A DNA stretch of 62,000 nt from Adiantum capillus-veneris (Eukaryota; Streptophyta; Polypodiopsida; Polypodiales; Pteridaceae), in NCBI GenBank assembly GCA_014529385.2, contig CM043963.1, positions 149,968,107 through 150,030,106 of the forward strand, in the 5' to 3' direction. Under the pieces are notes generated by a model. That model was not told the origin of the DNA, ran no database searches, and worked only from the letters and a program-made list of their open reading frames with translations. Position 1 is the first letter of the stretch, and every line of letters begins with the position of its first letter. Shown here in pieces: positions 19,388 through 31,019 of this stretch. The translations under genes and the position numbers were made by a program.

Positions 19388-20943
19388 CATATCCAAAAAA
19401 CCCAGCGAGTGGAAGACTTTATTAGTCGCTTGAAGCATTTGAATTCTCGTTGGAATCCAAATGAGTGCTTCGCTCGATAGATTCATTAGGGGATACAACA
19501 TGAAGATATCTACAATGGCCTAGTCATTAGAGGAATCACCACTTGGAAAGCAGTCACCACCAATACGATGCAATTGGAGGACAACTTAATGATTCAAGGA
19601 GAAAGAGTAACCTAAATCTACTAGCTCGCAAGCATCGAGACATGAGACAATGACCATAAAGCCTATTGCTAAAGAGCCAAAGATATCCTCACCAAGGCCA
19701 TTCAAGAAAGTCTTAGAGAAAATTGTGCTCCACAAAACAATCATATGTATCCAAGAACGGAGCAACAATGGTGCTCATTTTGCTACGGTCCACATAGTAC
19801 CAGTGAATGCCCTACGTTTAGAGTAAAATTTAATGGGAATTGTAATGCATGTGGGAGATATGGTCATCAAGCTAAGGATTGCATAGTATTTGAACGTGCA
19901 ATGGCCAATAGACCAACCTTAGCATGGATGACACACCTCGAGTGTCTACATTGATGACGGATCCACCTCTTGAACAACCATCACAACACATGGTCCCTAG
20001 GGCCCAAAATGTTGTCCAAACAACACCCTTACCACCTCCAGTGCTAGGACCGCAGCCCCCACATCCAAGAATCACTTTTGTGAATCAAGTGGGTTGTGAG
20101 TCATCTTTTACTTGTTTGGAAGGCTGTGAGGAAGATAAAGACCCTAATATTGCATGTGGGATTGATGCACTTGAAGAAAGTCCACAATACTACATGGAGG
20201 ACTATTGGGGACAAGTCAAACCTATCTATCAAGTAGCTACTCTTGTTCCAGGAGGTCAAAATATAAATTTCACTGCCAAGAGACCACATCTTCAATGCTA
20301 CAAGTGTGGAGGTCCACATCCTGTAGCAGAGTGTCCCATTAGACTACAAAAGAATGCCACACTAATGCAAACCAATCAAGCGAGCACATCTACAATGCCG
20401 ATACTCATGTGTAATCGATGTGGCATAGATTATTTGATTGGCCAATGTCCTAATAATCCAAATGCATCAAAGATAATTCCATTGACTTTAATTGAGGTTA
20501 CTAAGGAACCAACACAAAGTACACCTGTGATACCAGTAAATGTACTCACACGATCGATGCTCCAAAACCAAAATTATATTCTTGAAGAAAGAGACATAAC
20601 ATCAATTGGCCAATCTCAAAAGAAGAAGAAAACACGAAGGAAGAGATCGCAAAAAGCAGCGAAGTCAGACCCCAGTTCAAAGACCAACATAGGGACTGGT
20701 GATGACCCCGTATATATGAACGACGTTGAAGATGATTCTGATTCAGGTGAAACCATGGAGACTAAAATGACCATTAGAAAAGAAACAAACAAGGAAGATT
20801 GTCATGAGTTACAATGGCCAGGACCCAAGAAGAAGATGGGAACTTACCCAAACCCTACAGAAAGAGATCGAGCGAGTCAAGCAATTAATGGAATTTGGTC
20901 AAGAGATCAAAAGGGATCTAAGCCAGCACCTAGGCAGATCTAG
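19388..20943 (+). pseudogene. gag with four zinc-knuckle-like motifs (palindrome loop)
   Basis: The loop encodes the RNA-binding part of a gag protein on the plus strand. In 19745-19954 there are CSFCYGPHSTSEC (spacing CX2CX3HX4C) and CNACGRYGHQAKDC (standard CX2CX4HX4C). The frame 19924-20943 (339 codons) then adds CYKCGGPHPVAEC (again X3) and CNRCGIDYLIGQC, which lacks the His. Between the pairs lies a Pro-rich segment. A Lys/Arg-rich patch KKKKTRRKRSQK lies near 20625-20660, followed by an acidic run. The frames overlap at 19924-19954, so one frameshift splits the protein. The region upstream (19500-19740) has several stops. Confidence 0.72.
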
Positions 20944-21349
20944 ATTACCCACACAGTGTTCTCTATGCAAAAGCAACCTCACAAAGACCATAGACCACTA
21001 GCCATACCTCGTGTCATCCAAGAAGAAAGTGACTTTAAGTCATCGGGTAGTGGGCGTACTCCCTCTTGTTGGAGAGAATGTTTACAGAGGGATTACCTGA
21101 CCCTTCGAAGAAATGGAGATCTCATCTTCCCCACTCAAGGGACTGAAGCCCAAAAAGTGCCATTAAATATTGCCAAATTGATGGATTTCATGGCTTCAGA
21201 AGTTAGAACCACCATCATGTCTAAACTATATGGAGAGCCCAAGATAGTCTCAGCTCCTCGTGCTTTCCTCAATGGAGATCTGATAGTCGGGCTACCACAA
21301 TTTTCACAGATGGATGGAGCTAGGGAGGTGCCAATATAGGAGGAACACT
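20944..21349 (+). pseudogene. Linker between gag and protease, right-arm element
   Basis: The open piece 20956-21339 (127 codons) joins the gag region to the protease. It contains LMDFMASEVRTTIMSKLYG at about 21180-21235, where homology to the left arm starts (21165). It has no catalytic motif. Confidence 0.55.
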
Positions 21350-21433
21350 TAGATCCACAACCCAACTTAGATGAGAACTCTGTTGTTGAAATAGATCCAC
21401 AACCCAACTTAGATGAGAACTCTGTTGTTAAAT
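21350..21433. repeat. Two tandem copies of a 42-bp unit
   Basis: AGATCCACAACCCAACTTAG starts each unit, at about 21351 and 21393. The left arm has a single copy, so this duplication is private to the right arm. Confidence 0.9.
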
Positions 21434-21459
21434 ATCTATTAACAAGTTGGGACAATATG

Positions 21460-21815
21460 AAGGCAATGAATCCAATGTGACCATACCAATCACTACCAAG
21501 GGATTAATTGTGAAGGGAATCCTTGATGGTGGCTTTGGGGTTAGCATTGTAACTAAAAAATGATTTGAAACTATGGGAAGACCTCACCTTGGACTACAAA
21601 CATAGTGGTAAAGATGGCCAATGGGACTATTCTTAAACCTACTGGAATGCTGGAGGATCTCAAGATCAAGGTCTTTGGACACAAATTAAGGCATACCTTA
21701 ATTGTTATGGATTTTTCCAAGCACACTTTGTCATCTGAGATGATCTTAGGACATCCTTTCATGAGGGAAGCAAAAATGGTGCATGATTGGTCTAAAAACC
21801 ATGTCTACTTGTAGT
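21460..21815 (+). pseudogene. Retropepsin-like region, right copy
   Basis: ILDGGFGVS at about 21519-21545 is the catalytic motif, with DGG in place of DTG and Phe where the left arm has Ala. The open piece 21605-21814 carries NGTILKPTGMLEDL and EMILGHPFMREAK. A TGA at about 21561 and a frame change near 21600 break it. Confidence 0.78.
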
Positions 21816-21959
21816 TCCAAGACTCTGTCATTCGAGTTGATCTTGTAATTGGTCGAGCACACCCTCTAGGAAACAGATTTATAATTGATCATAGATCCGA
21901 CACCACAATTCACTCAGCCCCATTGTAGTATTGTTATACGTGTAAAAAGGACATTGATG

Positions 21960-22763
21960 TTGGGGAAGATTCCCCTTATATGGATGTTCTACCTAGGATG
22001 ACTAAGTTTGACAATGTGGATTGGGTCCACTTAGTAGCAACCATAGACACTTGGGGGAAAAGGGGAATGACCTAGGTAACACCTGAGGGGGATGAAATGC
22101 CACCACTCGTACCTTTAAATATGATAAGTGCAATGCATATAGCTTCTAATGACCTACAAGATGAAGGCTTGACTGACATTGGAACCAATAGCCTCTCAAA
22201 CTACTATAGCCCACACGATTGGGAGTCAAAGTCATCAATTGAAATTGACTTTGAGGAAGAATCTGAGTTAAATCTTGGTGCAAATGTGGGGAAAAACCAT
22301 TCAGGGCCCAGTGGTACCCTAGATGACAATCTATCGAGGAGGGGAGAAGACATGAGTAGCGATTCAACTAGTGACTCTTCACTGGAGATCGGCCATAATA
22401 AAAAATTAGACAAGAAGAGTAAGAGATATAAGAGGCCACGATATCGAGCAAATGTGCATGCTAGAATAAACGAAAAGAAATCTACCACAGAATGGCTTAA
22501 TTATGTGGGGGCATATGATGCTCATCAGAAGTTGGTAGATAACTGGTGAATACCTTCAAAGCATCATGTGGTGTAGTCCACAACCCATTGACATCGCACA
22601 GCTAGAAGCTATAGAGAAACCAAAGTTCAGCCGTACTGTAAGGAGAGGACAAAATCAAGAGCTAGCTCAACAACAAAAGGAAGCCAAGACACAAGTACGA
22701 TTGAAAATGATACAAGCTCAAGCTGAGGTTAAGGAGCAACAACAACGTATAAGATGCCAATGA
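21960..22763 (+). pseudogene. Acidic unknown protein of the palindrome element, right copy
   Basis: The same protein as at 17991-18614. The frame starts with MDVLPRMTK near 21981, has a TAG near 22073, and is open 22097-22549 and again 22566-22763 after a frame change at about 22548. Beyond the point of homology with the left arm it continues with a Gln/Lys-rich helix (KMIQAQAEVKEQQQRIR) that may form a coiled coil. No family is recognised. Confidence 0.6.
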
Positions 22764-23952
22764 GAGGCCAACGTTGGAGTTACACATGCATTTCACGCTG
22801 AAACAGAGGATGATTGGTTAAACTGTGGCACACATGTACAATACCCTATTGAGCTAAATAACGCCTATGGGAAAGTGCTATATAACTCCTTGTTGGACGA
22901 GTGCTAAATATAATATGCTATCATATGGAGTGTGGTGTTAGTTAAGAAAGCCATCTCTAGCTGAGAGTATTATCCAAGCCAAGGGTATCAACAACAAAAA
23001 AACAACGGTTTTTGGAACCTGGCACACTTCTGTCACTTATGACAACGGGGTCGTAGCTCAAGAATTATTGGTCATGCCTGTTGGGACTATGAAAGGCAAT
23101 ATAAACGTAGGATTCACATGATGATAGCGACCAAATCCACTATTGATTGGGGGAATGGAAGTGTCACAACACAGAAACCAACTCTTAGCCCCACCACTTA
23201 AGTGATAGTCCCTTAGATATCACCTCCTGAGAAAATAAAACCCAAAACATTGCATGTCCAAGAGGTTGAACCATTTGTACCTATGGCCCAACCCTCTGGA
23301 ACTTCGACTTCTATTGCTGAAAGAAAACATGAGACACACAAGACTCAGTGTAGTATAACAAAGAAAACATACAAATGGGTCCCTAAAGCTTCTTTAGCGA
23401 CAACGACTATTGGAAGCCCAAGGCTACTATGAAGCGAATGATCAAATCTTGGTGGCTAAACGTAGATTGTGTTCTTACCTGTCACCAAGAGACCCACCCA
23501 TGTGAGTCAAATCATGTAACGATAAAGCCGATTGAAGATCGTGGGAAGGGAAAGATCACAGAACACTATACACCTGATCGGTGGCTAGTTTGGGTACCCA
23601 AGCGAGAAAGGCTTGTTTCGCTCAGCTCAATCATAGAAAAACAAATGGATCTTCTTGCTCTTCATGTAGTTCTTCAACATAAATACAAGCTTCGACACAA
23701 CCTCTACCTACCATTGTAATTATCTATACAAACAAGAAAGAATTTGTACCCACCGTTGTAAGTTCACCACCTACAACAACGTTGCAAGTAAAATTATGGG
23801 AGAGTACCTTACCACCCTTGCAACTAGATGAAACGTCTAGGGAAATCAAAAACTATTGGTCAAAGTCTTCACCCATAACAACTTGGAACAAATGGTTTCA
23901 AAGGGTGACAACATCGTTCCAAAAGGTATGATCTACCCAAGGAAGGGGGGAG
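22764..23952 (+). pseudogene. Continuation of the unknown polyprotein, stop-ridden
   Basis: Sense-strand relics are visible: THAFHAETEDDWLNCGTHV (22785-22840), EVEPFVPMAQPSGTST and KTYKWVPKASLA (23260-23410), and CESNHVTIKPIEDRGKGKI (23500-23560). Two open pieces, 23250-23432 and 23429-23719, overlap by four bases with a frame change. I recognise no enzymatic motif. This block is absent from the left arm. Confidence 0.45.
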
Positions 23953-24200
23953 TGTTTGTTGACATCCATCATTTACTTGCTTCCCTCTTAACCTCCCTCC
24001 CTGACCTCTCAATCCCCCAATCTTAGGGAATGTATATATATAGCCCAATACTCAAGAAAACAAAAATAAAAAAGTAAAAGAGCAAGAGCCACCAAACAAA
24101 AACTTGAAAACCTAAAAATTTTAGTACATGAACCAAAATCATAAAAACACATTATGCACAAGGACACAACCTTTTGACATGACCCTTATAATGTTTGCAT
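23937..24200 (+). promoter_or_regulatory. Possible second purine tract and LTR start
   Basis: CCAAGGAAGGGGGGAG is followed by TGTTTGTTGACATCC at 23953, the arrangement seen where a purine tract meets an LTR. TATATATATA stands at 24033-24041 about 80 bp later. No matching second copy or clear right end is seen in the window, so this is only a candidate nested LTR. Confidence 0.35.
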
Positions 24201-25079
24201 ACTAACCATCATCTATCTGTATGTACAGATATGGCTAGTATGCTAGAGTCATCCACTCCTACCTTTGGGTGAGAGGTACCCTCTTTACTTTTCACAAGTG
24301 TTTCACATAGTCTACCCGGTGCTTGCCTGTGAATGGGATTTAGCAAATACGCTGGAGTGTGAGAAGAATTCTGAGAAATTAGAATGGTTGATATGTCTCT
24401 TGACCACGACTGATCCCTACTTAGTAGATAACATCTCTCCGATTGCACACGCCTACCCCTTTGACCAAGATGACTATAGACGTTTAGTGATATTCTTAGT
24501 GAATATTTGTGCCTCTAATGATGAGGAAGATTTACATGATTACACGGATGGCATGTATGGTCTCACAAATGATGAATTTTTTTTTTCTCTATCATGACGA
24601 GGATAGGGGTTTAGACCTAGGGCTACCCGCCCATCTATTCAATATCCTGTTCCCTTGACTCTCTAGGGGGGTGCAAATAATTAGGTTAGGGTTCCTTAGG
24701 TTGTTTTGATTGTGTTCAATAAAGGTTGGTGCCTCTTCCCACTGACGTGCCTTCTAGAGGTATTCCTTGTGTTTTCTAGTGTGTGCGATAATGCATTGTA
24801 TTTGTTGGGATTTTGAGATTCATATAGTCCTTGTCTAGTTCACTCTTCGAATCGAGCGCGATCATCAACACAAACAGGTGTTTCTTGTCCATTATCATTG
24901 CCTCTTGTTTCTTTTTAGCATCCATGTTGGTATGCTTTAATTGTGATTGGTAGCATAATATTCGGCACATTTGCTTAGTATAAGATATTAGATTCAATAA
25001 AATTTTCTGGCATAATCCTTTGTCTAGGTTTAAGAGTCAAGCAGTCTAACTTAGCTAGTTTGACCAAGATAGGTGTTAG
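24201..25079 (+). other. Right-arm-only block with an unassigned 110-codon ORF
   Basis: An open frame at 24265-24597 encodes a product with an acidic second half (FDQDDYRRLVIFLVNICAS then NDEEDLHDYTDG). It matches no family I know. The remainder is noncoding and T-rich. The block ends at about 25080, where homology to the left arm resumes at TTAATACCATAG. Confidence 0.35.
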
Positions 25080-26016
25080 AGATCTTCCCTTAATACCATA
25101 GAAAATGCCTTTCTAATTGTCAATGGTTACTTTAGGTTCTTAATCCAATTTAAGCAACATTGTCTGCTATGTATTAGTGCTTTCTAGAGGACTTAATCTC
25201 TATTAACCTTTAGTTTAACTATTATAAAGGGAGTTTACTATTGTGATGAGCCGAGAAAGGGTGACAGTGTCAATATGACCCCCCAAAGTTACAAAATTAA
25301 AAGGTAATGAAAAACAAAACAACAAACAAAAATGCCAATAATGTAAAATCTTAATTTGGTTCTGTACTCACATGTATTGCCTATGGTACTAAAGCTCTAG
25401 AGGTTCCCAGTGTGGGTGCTTTTCCTTGAAAAGCAAAAAGCCCGAGGTATAAAAATAAGCGCACACATTAAAAATTGAATCAATGTGAAAAAACTTTGGG
25501 GGGTCAAAGAAAAGGGAATAATTCAGGCGATGGTTTCATAAGCAATTCCTTTTATCATAGCTTAACTAGAATGTCTTCTAGGTATAGCCTCTAGTCAGCC
25601 CTCGGACATGAAATACTTTGCTCTCGCGATTAAACATCTTATTTGACCAGAGAGAATTAAAAAGCTTGCCTATGGTATTAATAGTTGACCTCTTGTGCCT
25701 CTCGAGCATTAAATTAGCAACTCTAAACTTGTTTATTTTTTTACCTTTACAATTGCTTATGCGTTTGATTATATTACATTTTAATGTTTGCTGCTGACAA
25801 ATTGTTTAATATTTTGTTACCAATCAATTTGTGTGCTTACTCACAACATATGCTTTTTAATTGTATATGAGAATGCAATTAATTTGCCAATTTTGATTGA
25901 TTTTGCAGTGTTTGAAGAAGGTTAAGAACATTCAATCGCAGATGCTCTTCCACCTCGACAAACGGGCTTCATCTCAATAGCTTTCGAGGACGGAATCTAC
26001 ATCTGGAAGGGGGGCA
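25080..26016 (+). other. Noncoding spacer and purine tract before right-arm LTR
   Basis: This mirrors 17075-17990. It ends in GGAAGGGGGGCA (26005-26016), a clear polypurine tract directly before the LTR. No open frame of interest. Confidence 0.75.
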
Positions 26017-26303
26017 TGTTAACCCTTACGGACACCCTATCACCTTCGACAAACGTGTTATTACTTATTTAAGTCATGCACCGGGCTTGTCGGTCCTATA
26101 TGTGTGTAGGTGATCTACGATGAGAGGCGCACCACTTATCTTATTTTTACAGTATTTTTCCAACGATCGGCCACTATCGACGTCCATGTGTGAATGGGTC
26201 AGATTCTTATAAAATGTCTATTTTGACCTAAAATCTCCATTCTTCGATGTGCATGCTAAGAAGTGCTCTTACTCTACCTCTATCCGCTTCTCCTTTGTGG
26301 GCT

Positions 26304-26376
<73 letters not shown>

Positions 26377-26633
26377 TTGAGCATTGCGGTTGCATCAACG
26401 GCGAGGCCATTGAGTGTGGCGGCAACGACGGCTCCTTTTTCTTTATGGCACAAGATCCTTCACAACGGAAGCATTGAGCGGTGAGTGACACACCATTGCC
26501 CCTTTGAGCTTGCTAAAACTGTTTAGTTGTGTGCTTGCAACCATTCGTGCCTTGCACATGGTGTTTGGCAAGTTCCCAACCTCCAACACGTGCGACAAAG
26601 CGCATAGTAGTCAATATGACTTCTTAGTTAACA
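26017..26633 (+). repeat. 3' LTR in right arm, with internal compound microsatellite
   Basis: 617 bp from TGTTAACCC to TTAACA. A TATAAAA box is at 26208-26214, and (GT)14(GA)19 at 26307-26372. A second TTAACA end lies at 26830-26835 inside the duplicated segment that follows, so the original LTR end is ambiguous between the two. Confidence 0.85.
26307..26372. repeat. Compound microsatellite (GT)14 (GA)19
   Basis: GT 26307-26334, then GA 26335-26372, inside the right-arm LTR and at the same relative place as in the other two LTR copies. Confidence 0.98.
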
Positions 26634-26907
26634 TGCCCTCAGAAATATTTGGAAGTACAAACACATGACATTAAAATATATCATGAAGCCATCCTCCAAC
26701 ACCATTGTCCCTTTGAGCTTTGTCTAGTTGTGTGCTTTCAACCATTCATGGCTTGCACATGGTGTGTTGGCAAGTTCCCAACCTCCAACACGTGTGGCAA
26801 AGCGCATAGTACTCAATATGACTTCTTAGTTAACATGCCCTCAAAAATAGTTGGAAGTACAAACACATGACATTAAAATATGTCATGAAACCATCCTCCA
26901 AAAAGAG
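26493..26907. repeat. Tandem duplication of about 208 bp covering the LTR end and flank
   Basis: ACCATTG(C/T)CCCTTTGAGC starts both units, at about 26493 and 26701. Each contains the LTR terminus TTAACATGCCCTCA. The second unit is closer to the single copy of the left arm than the first unit is. Confidence 0.9.
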
Positions 26908-27262
26908 AAAATGGCCTTTTATACATAAACATTTAGTTGAAATAAAATGTTTGTTGGGATACAAAGGGTTTAAGAAATCCAAAAGAAAAGCTACACTTAC
27001 AAAGAAGTAGTATGTACATGTATTTATTTTGCAATATTAATGAGTTTATCCTTGATAACTGATTCACCTACCTCAAAATTTTTATATTTAAACAAATCAT
27101 AGGTGTCCCAATGAGATAGTCATGTTCACCATTATGGTGTAATTTATACTTAGCATGGTTTGAACTTGCGTGCCTTAAGAGGTTATCCTCTCTGGGGAAA
27201 ACATGAAATGTCAATACAAAGCTTTTCTTTGAACATGGAGATATATAATGTCACTTAACAAC

Positions 27263-28519
27263 CCTTATGCTAACAAATGTTTTGAAAAAAAATAAAGCCT
27301 TGTCCCTTGAGGACTCCTTTACTATTGCACTCTTGACATTATTAGCATAAAACCAATTTATGAAAAAAAATGAGCCACTTATCTAAACACAATAATCAAA
27401 CTTTCTCACCCCTATATTGGGGAATATCAAACATATACCTCGTCAAAGAAAGAAACACTTCCTTGTATGTATCATTCATCCAAGTTGCTAGCAATAGACC
27501 TAGAAGTATGGCATACAAAGTTTGTATTTCACAGGGTGCTTCCAATTATATTCAATGCCTTGCCCATCACATGTGCTTTTTTGGATTTACAAAAACTAAT
27601 CTATTTATTTGAAAAAAATGTGTTCAACAAAAACATGATAACAAACAAAATAGATCAATTCCTCAAAAACACAAATTCCCAAGGCTACAATTTGACACTG
27701 AAACACTAATCAACATTATTAACAAACGAAATAGATCAATTTCACAAAACAAAAATTTCTAGGGCTACAATTTGACAGTGAAACACTAATCAACATCATT
27801 AATCACTTCATAACAAAGATAGCCTCAAGCTAGGCAGTCTCTTGTTTCCATCATAGATCTATGGACTTGCAACCACACATTCATGATTGAGTTATGTTTG
27901 TCAGACATATCTCTTATATATATGCAGTGCATAATTATGAAAAACCTTAGACGACTAGTTTCTTTGGGGTATCAAAAATGTTTCTTTTTCCAACATGGGA
28001 TGATGTGATTGCATTAATGATCCAATTGTGATTCCAACTTGAAAGGATCTATTGTTTAGTTTTTAGCACCAAGTGTACAATCTATAAGAGTAGTCTAGCT
28101 TGTGAATGACTCACTCATTAAGTGTTGATGCTCACTTATTTGACCCCTTCACACTTGTGCTTTCAAGGAAAGAAGTTCTAAGCTATCAAGTGGCAATGGA
28201 TAAGAGTTCAACAAGAGATTCTTCACTCCAAGTTCACTTTATCGATCTACTTACAATCTTTACTAGTAGTAAGGATACCTATGATGGTCCACATCTACCT
28301 AATGGTTTAAGTTGTATCACTTTGATATGTGTGACCGTAGCATTACCTACAACATGGGAAAAGCTGACAAAGGGTTTTTGGTTGCCAAGATAAGACCAAG
28401 GTGTTAACTTTGAGCGTCATTCTTATTATTATTATTTGTATTGAGTTATGGGCCACGCTTGTTGGTTCCACATGTGTAGTCATTCGGTGATCGCCAATGA
28501 TAGGCGCACACCAAATTTG

Positions 28520-28520
<1 letters not shown>
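27263..28520. other. Intergenic stretch with an 81-bp tandem duplication
   Basis: There is no supported gene. Two copies of an A-rich 81-bp unit beginning AACAAAC(A/G)AAATAGATC lie at 27640-27720 and 27721-27801. Short open frames at 27370-27709 and 28106-28393 show no motif. None of the missing 5' part of the gypsy element is visible here. Confidence 0.6.

Positions 28521-28521
<1 letters not shown>

Positions 28522-28580
<59 letters not shown>
28522..28580. repeat. (AG)n microsatellite
   Basis: About 29 uninterrupted AG repeats. Confidence 0.99.
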
Positions 28581-28582
<2 letters not shown>

Positions 28583-28719
28583 ATGTTTCATTGTTGGCCA
28601 AGTGTGGGCACCCATGTGTGCATGAGAAGACTTACATAAGTGGTCTGTAACCCTAAATTTTTCTCATTCTCAAATGTATGGTTTTACTCTTGGTCTCCTC
28701 CTCTCATGTGCTATCTCCT

Positions 28720-28721
<2 letters not shown>

Positions 28722-28770
<49 letters not shown>

Positions 28771-28807
28771 ATACGCGTGCGTGTTTGTGTGTGTGTGTGT
28801 GTGTGTG
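28722..28807. repeat. (TG)n microsatellite, interrupted
   Basis: 24 TG repeats to 28769, a short CATACGCGTGCGTGTT interruption, then 11 more to 28807. Confidence 0.98.
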
Positions 28808-28842
28808 AGCACGTGCAAGCGGCATTATGATAACGACAAGAC

Positions 28843-28844
<2 letters not shown>

Positions 28845-28877
<33 letters not shown>
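28845..28877. repeat. (TC)16 microsatellite
   Basis: It lies directly before the SINE-like repeat at 28881. Confidence 0.98.
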
Positions 28878-28878
<1 letters not shown>

Positions 28879-28880
28879 AA

Positions 28881-28997
28881 GTGTGGTAGATTGGTTATGC
28901 CATTTCCCTCTTGAATAAGAGGTCTTGAGTTCAACTCTCCTCGTCGGATAGATCTTTAAGGTCTCTTGGGATAGTTTCCTACGACATTCAAATTCTC
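28881..28997 (+). repeat. SINE-like tRNA-derived repeat
   Basis: TGGTAGATTGG (28884-28894) resembles a pol III A box, and GAGTTCAACTC (28927-28937) resembles a B box 33 bp later, the spacing of tRNA-derived promoters. The downstream part, about 77 bp from GAGTTCAACTCTCC, recurs at 32537-32613 without the A box. The recurrence supports a dispersed short repeat; the SINE label is inferred from the boxes. Confidence 0.5.
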
Positions 28998-30103
28998 TTC
29001 TCTTTCTCTCTCTCTAAGAGGGTTGAATTTATGAGGGGCCATGGAGATGGTCAAGTGAGAAATCTGACATGAAATGTAGATTCCGAGATCAAGTGACATA
29101 TAGGAGTATTGAAATATGAATCATGTAAGCGACTTACTCCTCCCCCACCCCTCTCCCCTTGAGATGACATTTTTTCTCATTTTGACCTAGTAATGTCTGT
29201 CATTTCACAGCTATTCTTCACCCTAAAAGGCCTTAATTTTAGGAGAAAACAGTAAAACAGTGTGAGAAAAAATCATCAATTCATCTCCAAATGCATGTAA
29301 ACACAAACACCTCCATTTCTCATGGCCTCTAGACGCATTTTAAATGAGCCCACACGCCCATTTTCATAGAGTTAGTGACAGCACCTCAAGTTTCTAGGCA
29401 AGATAAGTACACAGCCACATTGTACATGATTTTCACCGAAATGCACCACACTGTGCGCACTGCTTATATTGCACCATCCACATGCGACGGCCAAATGCAA
29501 CACAGTAAGCTTTCCAAAATGCAATATGGTAAGCTTTCCAACAGAAATCATTCATTTTCTTACTCAAATGATTTTCATACTTTCTTTTATAAAAGAAATG
29601 CTTGAATTACTTTGCCGACCGTCTTGGTCTACTAGAGTATTTATGTTCAGCAGCCAGAACTCCATTTACAACAACCATCCACCTACATCAAAAAGCCAAA
29701 CAATATGGCAGCCACAAGCTTGCAGAAAAAAAAGATTTTTGGAAAAGATTAAACAAAATTTTCCTCTCAGTCAGTCAACTCATACTAAAAGTGATCAACC
29801 AAAACATCATGTACATAAGGTTTCATAATCTCCTCAAGGATCACAAAAATTTTGGGCCCTATTATCTTCATATCCATAGGCATGCCCACAAGCACTTCCT
29901 TCCAATTCTTCCATCCAATTCATCATCCACTTCAGTAGCCATATCACCACATGCACATTCTTCTAAATCATTAGCAAGAGCATCAAACATTGTAGCATCA
30001 TCAAGTATTATTAAAATCATCAAAATCCTCCATACAAACTTCATCAATCAATGCATAGCTATTTCTATTTTCAAGAACGAGTACTGCCAGCCGCCTACGG
30101 CGG

Positions 30104-30104
<1 letters not shown>
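28998..30104. other. Intergenic stretch
   Basis: No supported gene. The open frames at 29375-29828 and 29602-30273 lack motifs, and the second runs into a CT tract. Confidence 0.5.

Positions 30105-30148
<44 letters not shown>
30105..30148. repeat. (CT)22 microsatellite
   Basis: Uninterrupted CT run. Confidence 0.98.
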
Positions 30149-30878
<730 letters not shown>

Positions 30879-30986
30879 GCACGTGCGCAAGAAATTTTCT
30901 TAACAGACCTTTGAAAGTAATTACTTGTCCAGCAGTAGCAGCCATGGCTTATTCCTTCCGAGTAGTACGCATGCAAACACACACAT

Positions 30987-31019
<33 letters not shown>
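30987..31019. repeat. (AG)n microsatellite
   Basis: AG run with one GG interruption, about 110 bp after the large CT tract. Confidence 0.95.

Larger units (their letters stand above)
15833..27262. repeat. Large imperfect inverted duplication (palindrome) of a gag/protease retroelement and its flank
   Basis: The arms are 15833-19387 and 21165-27262, read in opposite directions around a loop at 19388-21164. Going outward, each arm carries the protease region, an acidic unknown ORF, about 0.9 kb of noncoding DNA, a purine tract, a 3' LTR, and about 0.6 kb of flank beyond the LTR. Both arms keep the same flank, so this is a duplicated genomic segment and not two independent insertions. By eye the arms are about nine-tenths identical. 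They differ by a 2.5 kb block present only on the right, a three-fold 94-bp repeat only on the left, and a 42-bp and a 208-bp duplication only on the right. Confidence 0.88.
21165..27262 (+). mobile_element. Right arm: 3' half of gag/protease retroelement, plus orientation
   Basis: Reading rightward: protease, unknown acidic ORF, a 2.5 kb block with further coding relics, noncoding spacer, purine tract, LTR (26017), flank. The reading frame of the unknown ORF runs on into the 2.5 kb block at 22590, so this arm shows the fuller, probably ancestral arrangement. Together with the loop gag it gives one orientation-consistent element from about 19.5 to 26.6 kb. It has no recognisable reverse transcriptase or integrase and no left LTR. 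Confidence 0.82.

Noticed and set aside
16445-26633. Reading the two palindrome LTRs as the LTR pair of one element
   Set aside because: They are in inverted orientation, and each follows its own purine tract, so both are 3' LTRs. An LTR pair must be direct.
15833-27262. DNA transposon with long terminal inverted repeats
   Set aside because: The inverted homology includes protease coding sequence, purine tracts and LTRs, and no transposase is present in the loop. An inverted duplication of retroelement DNA explains more.
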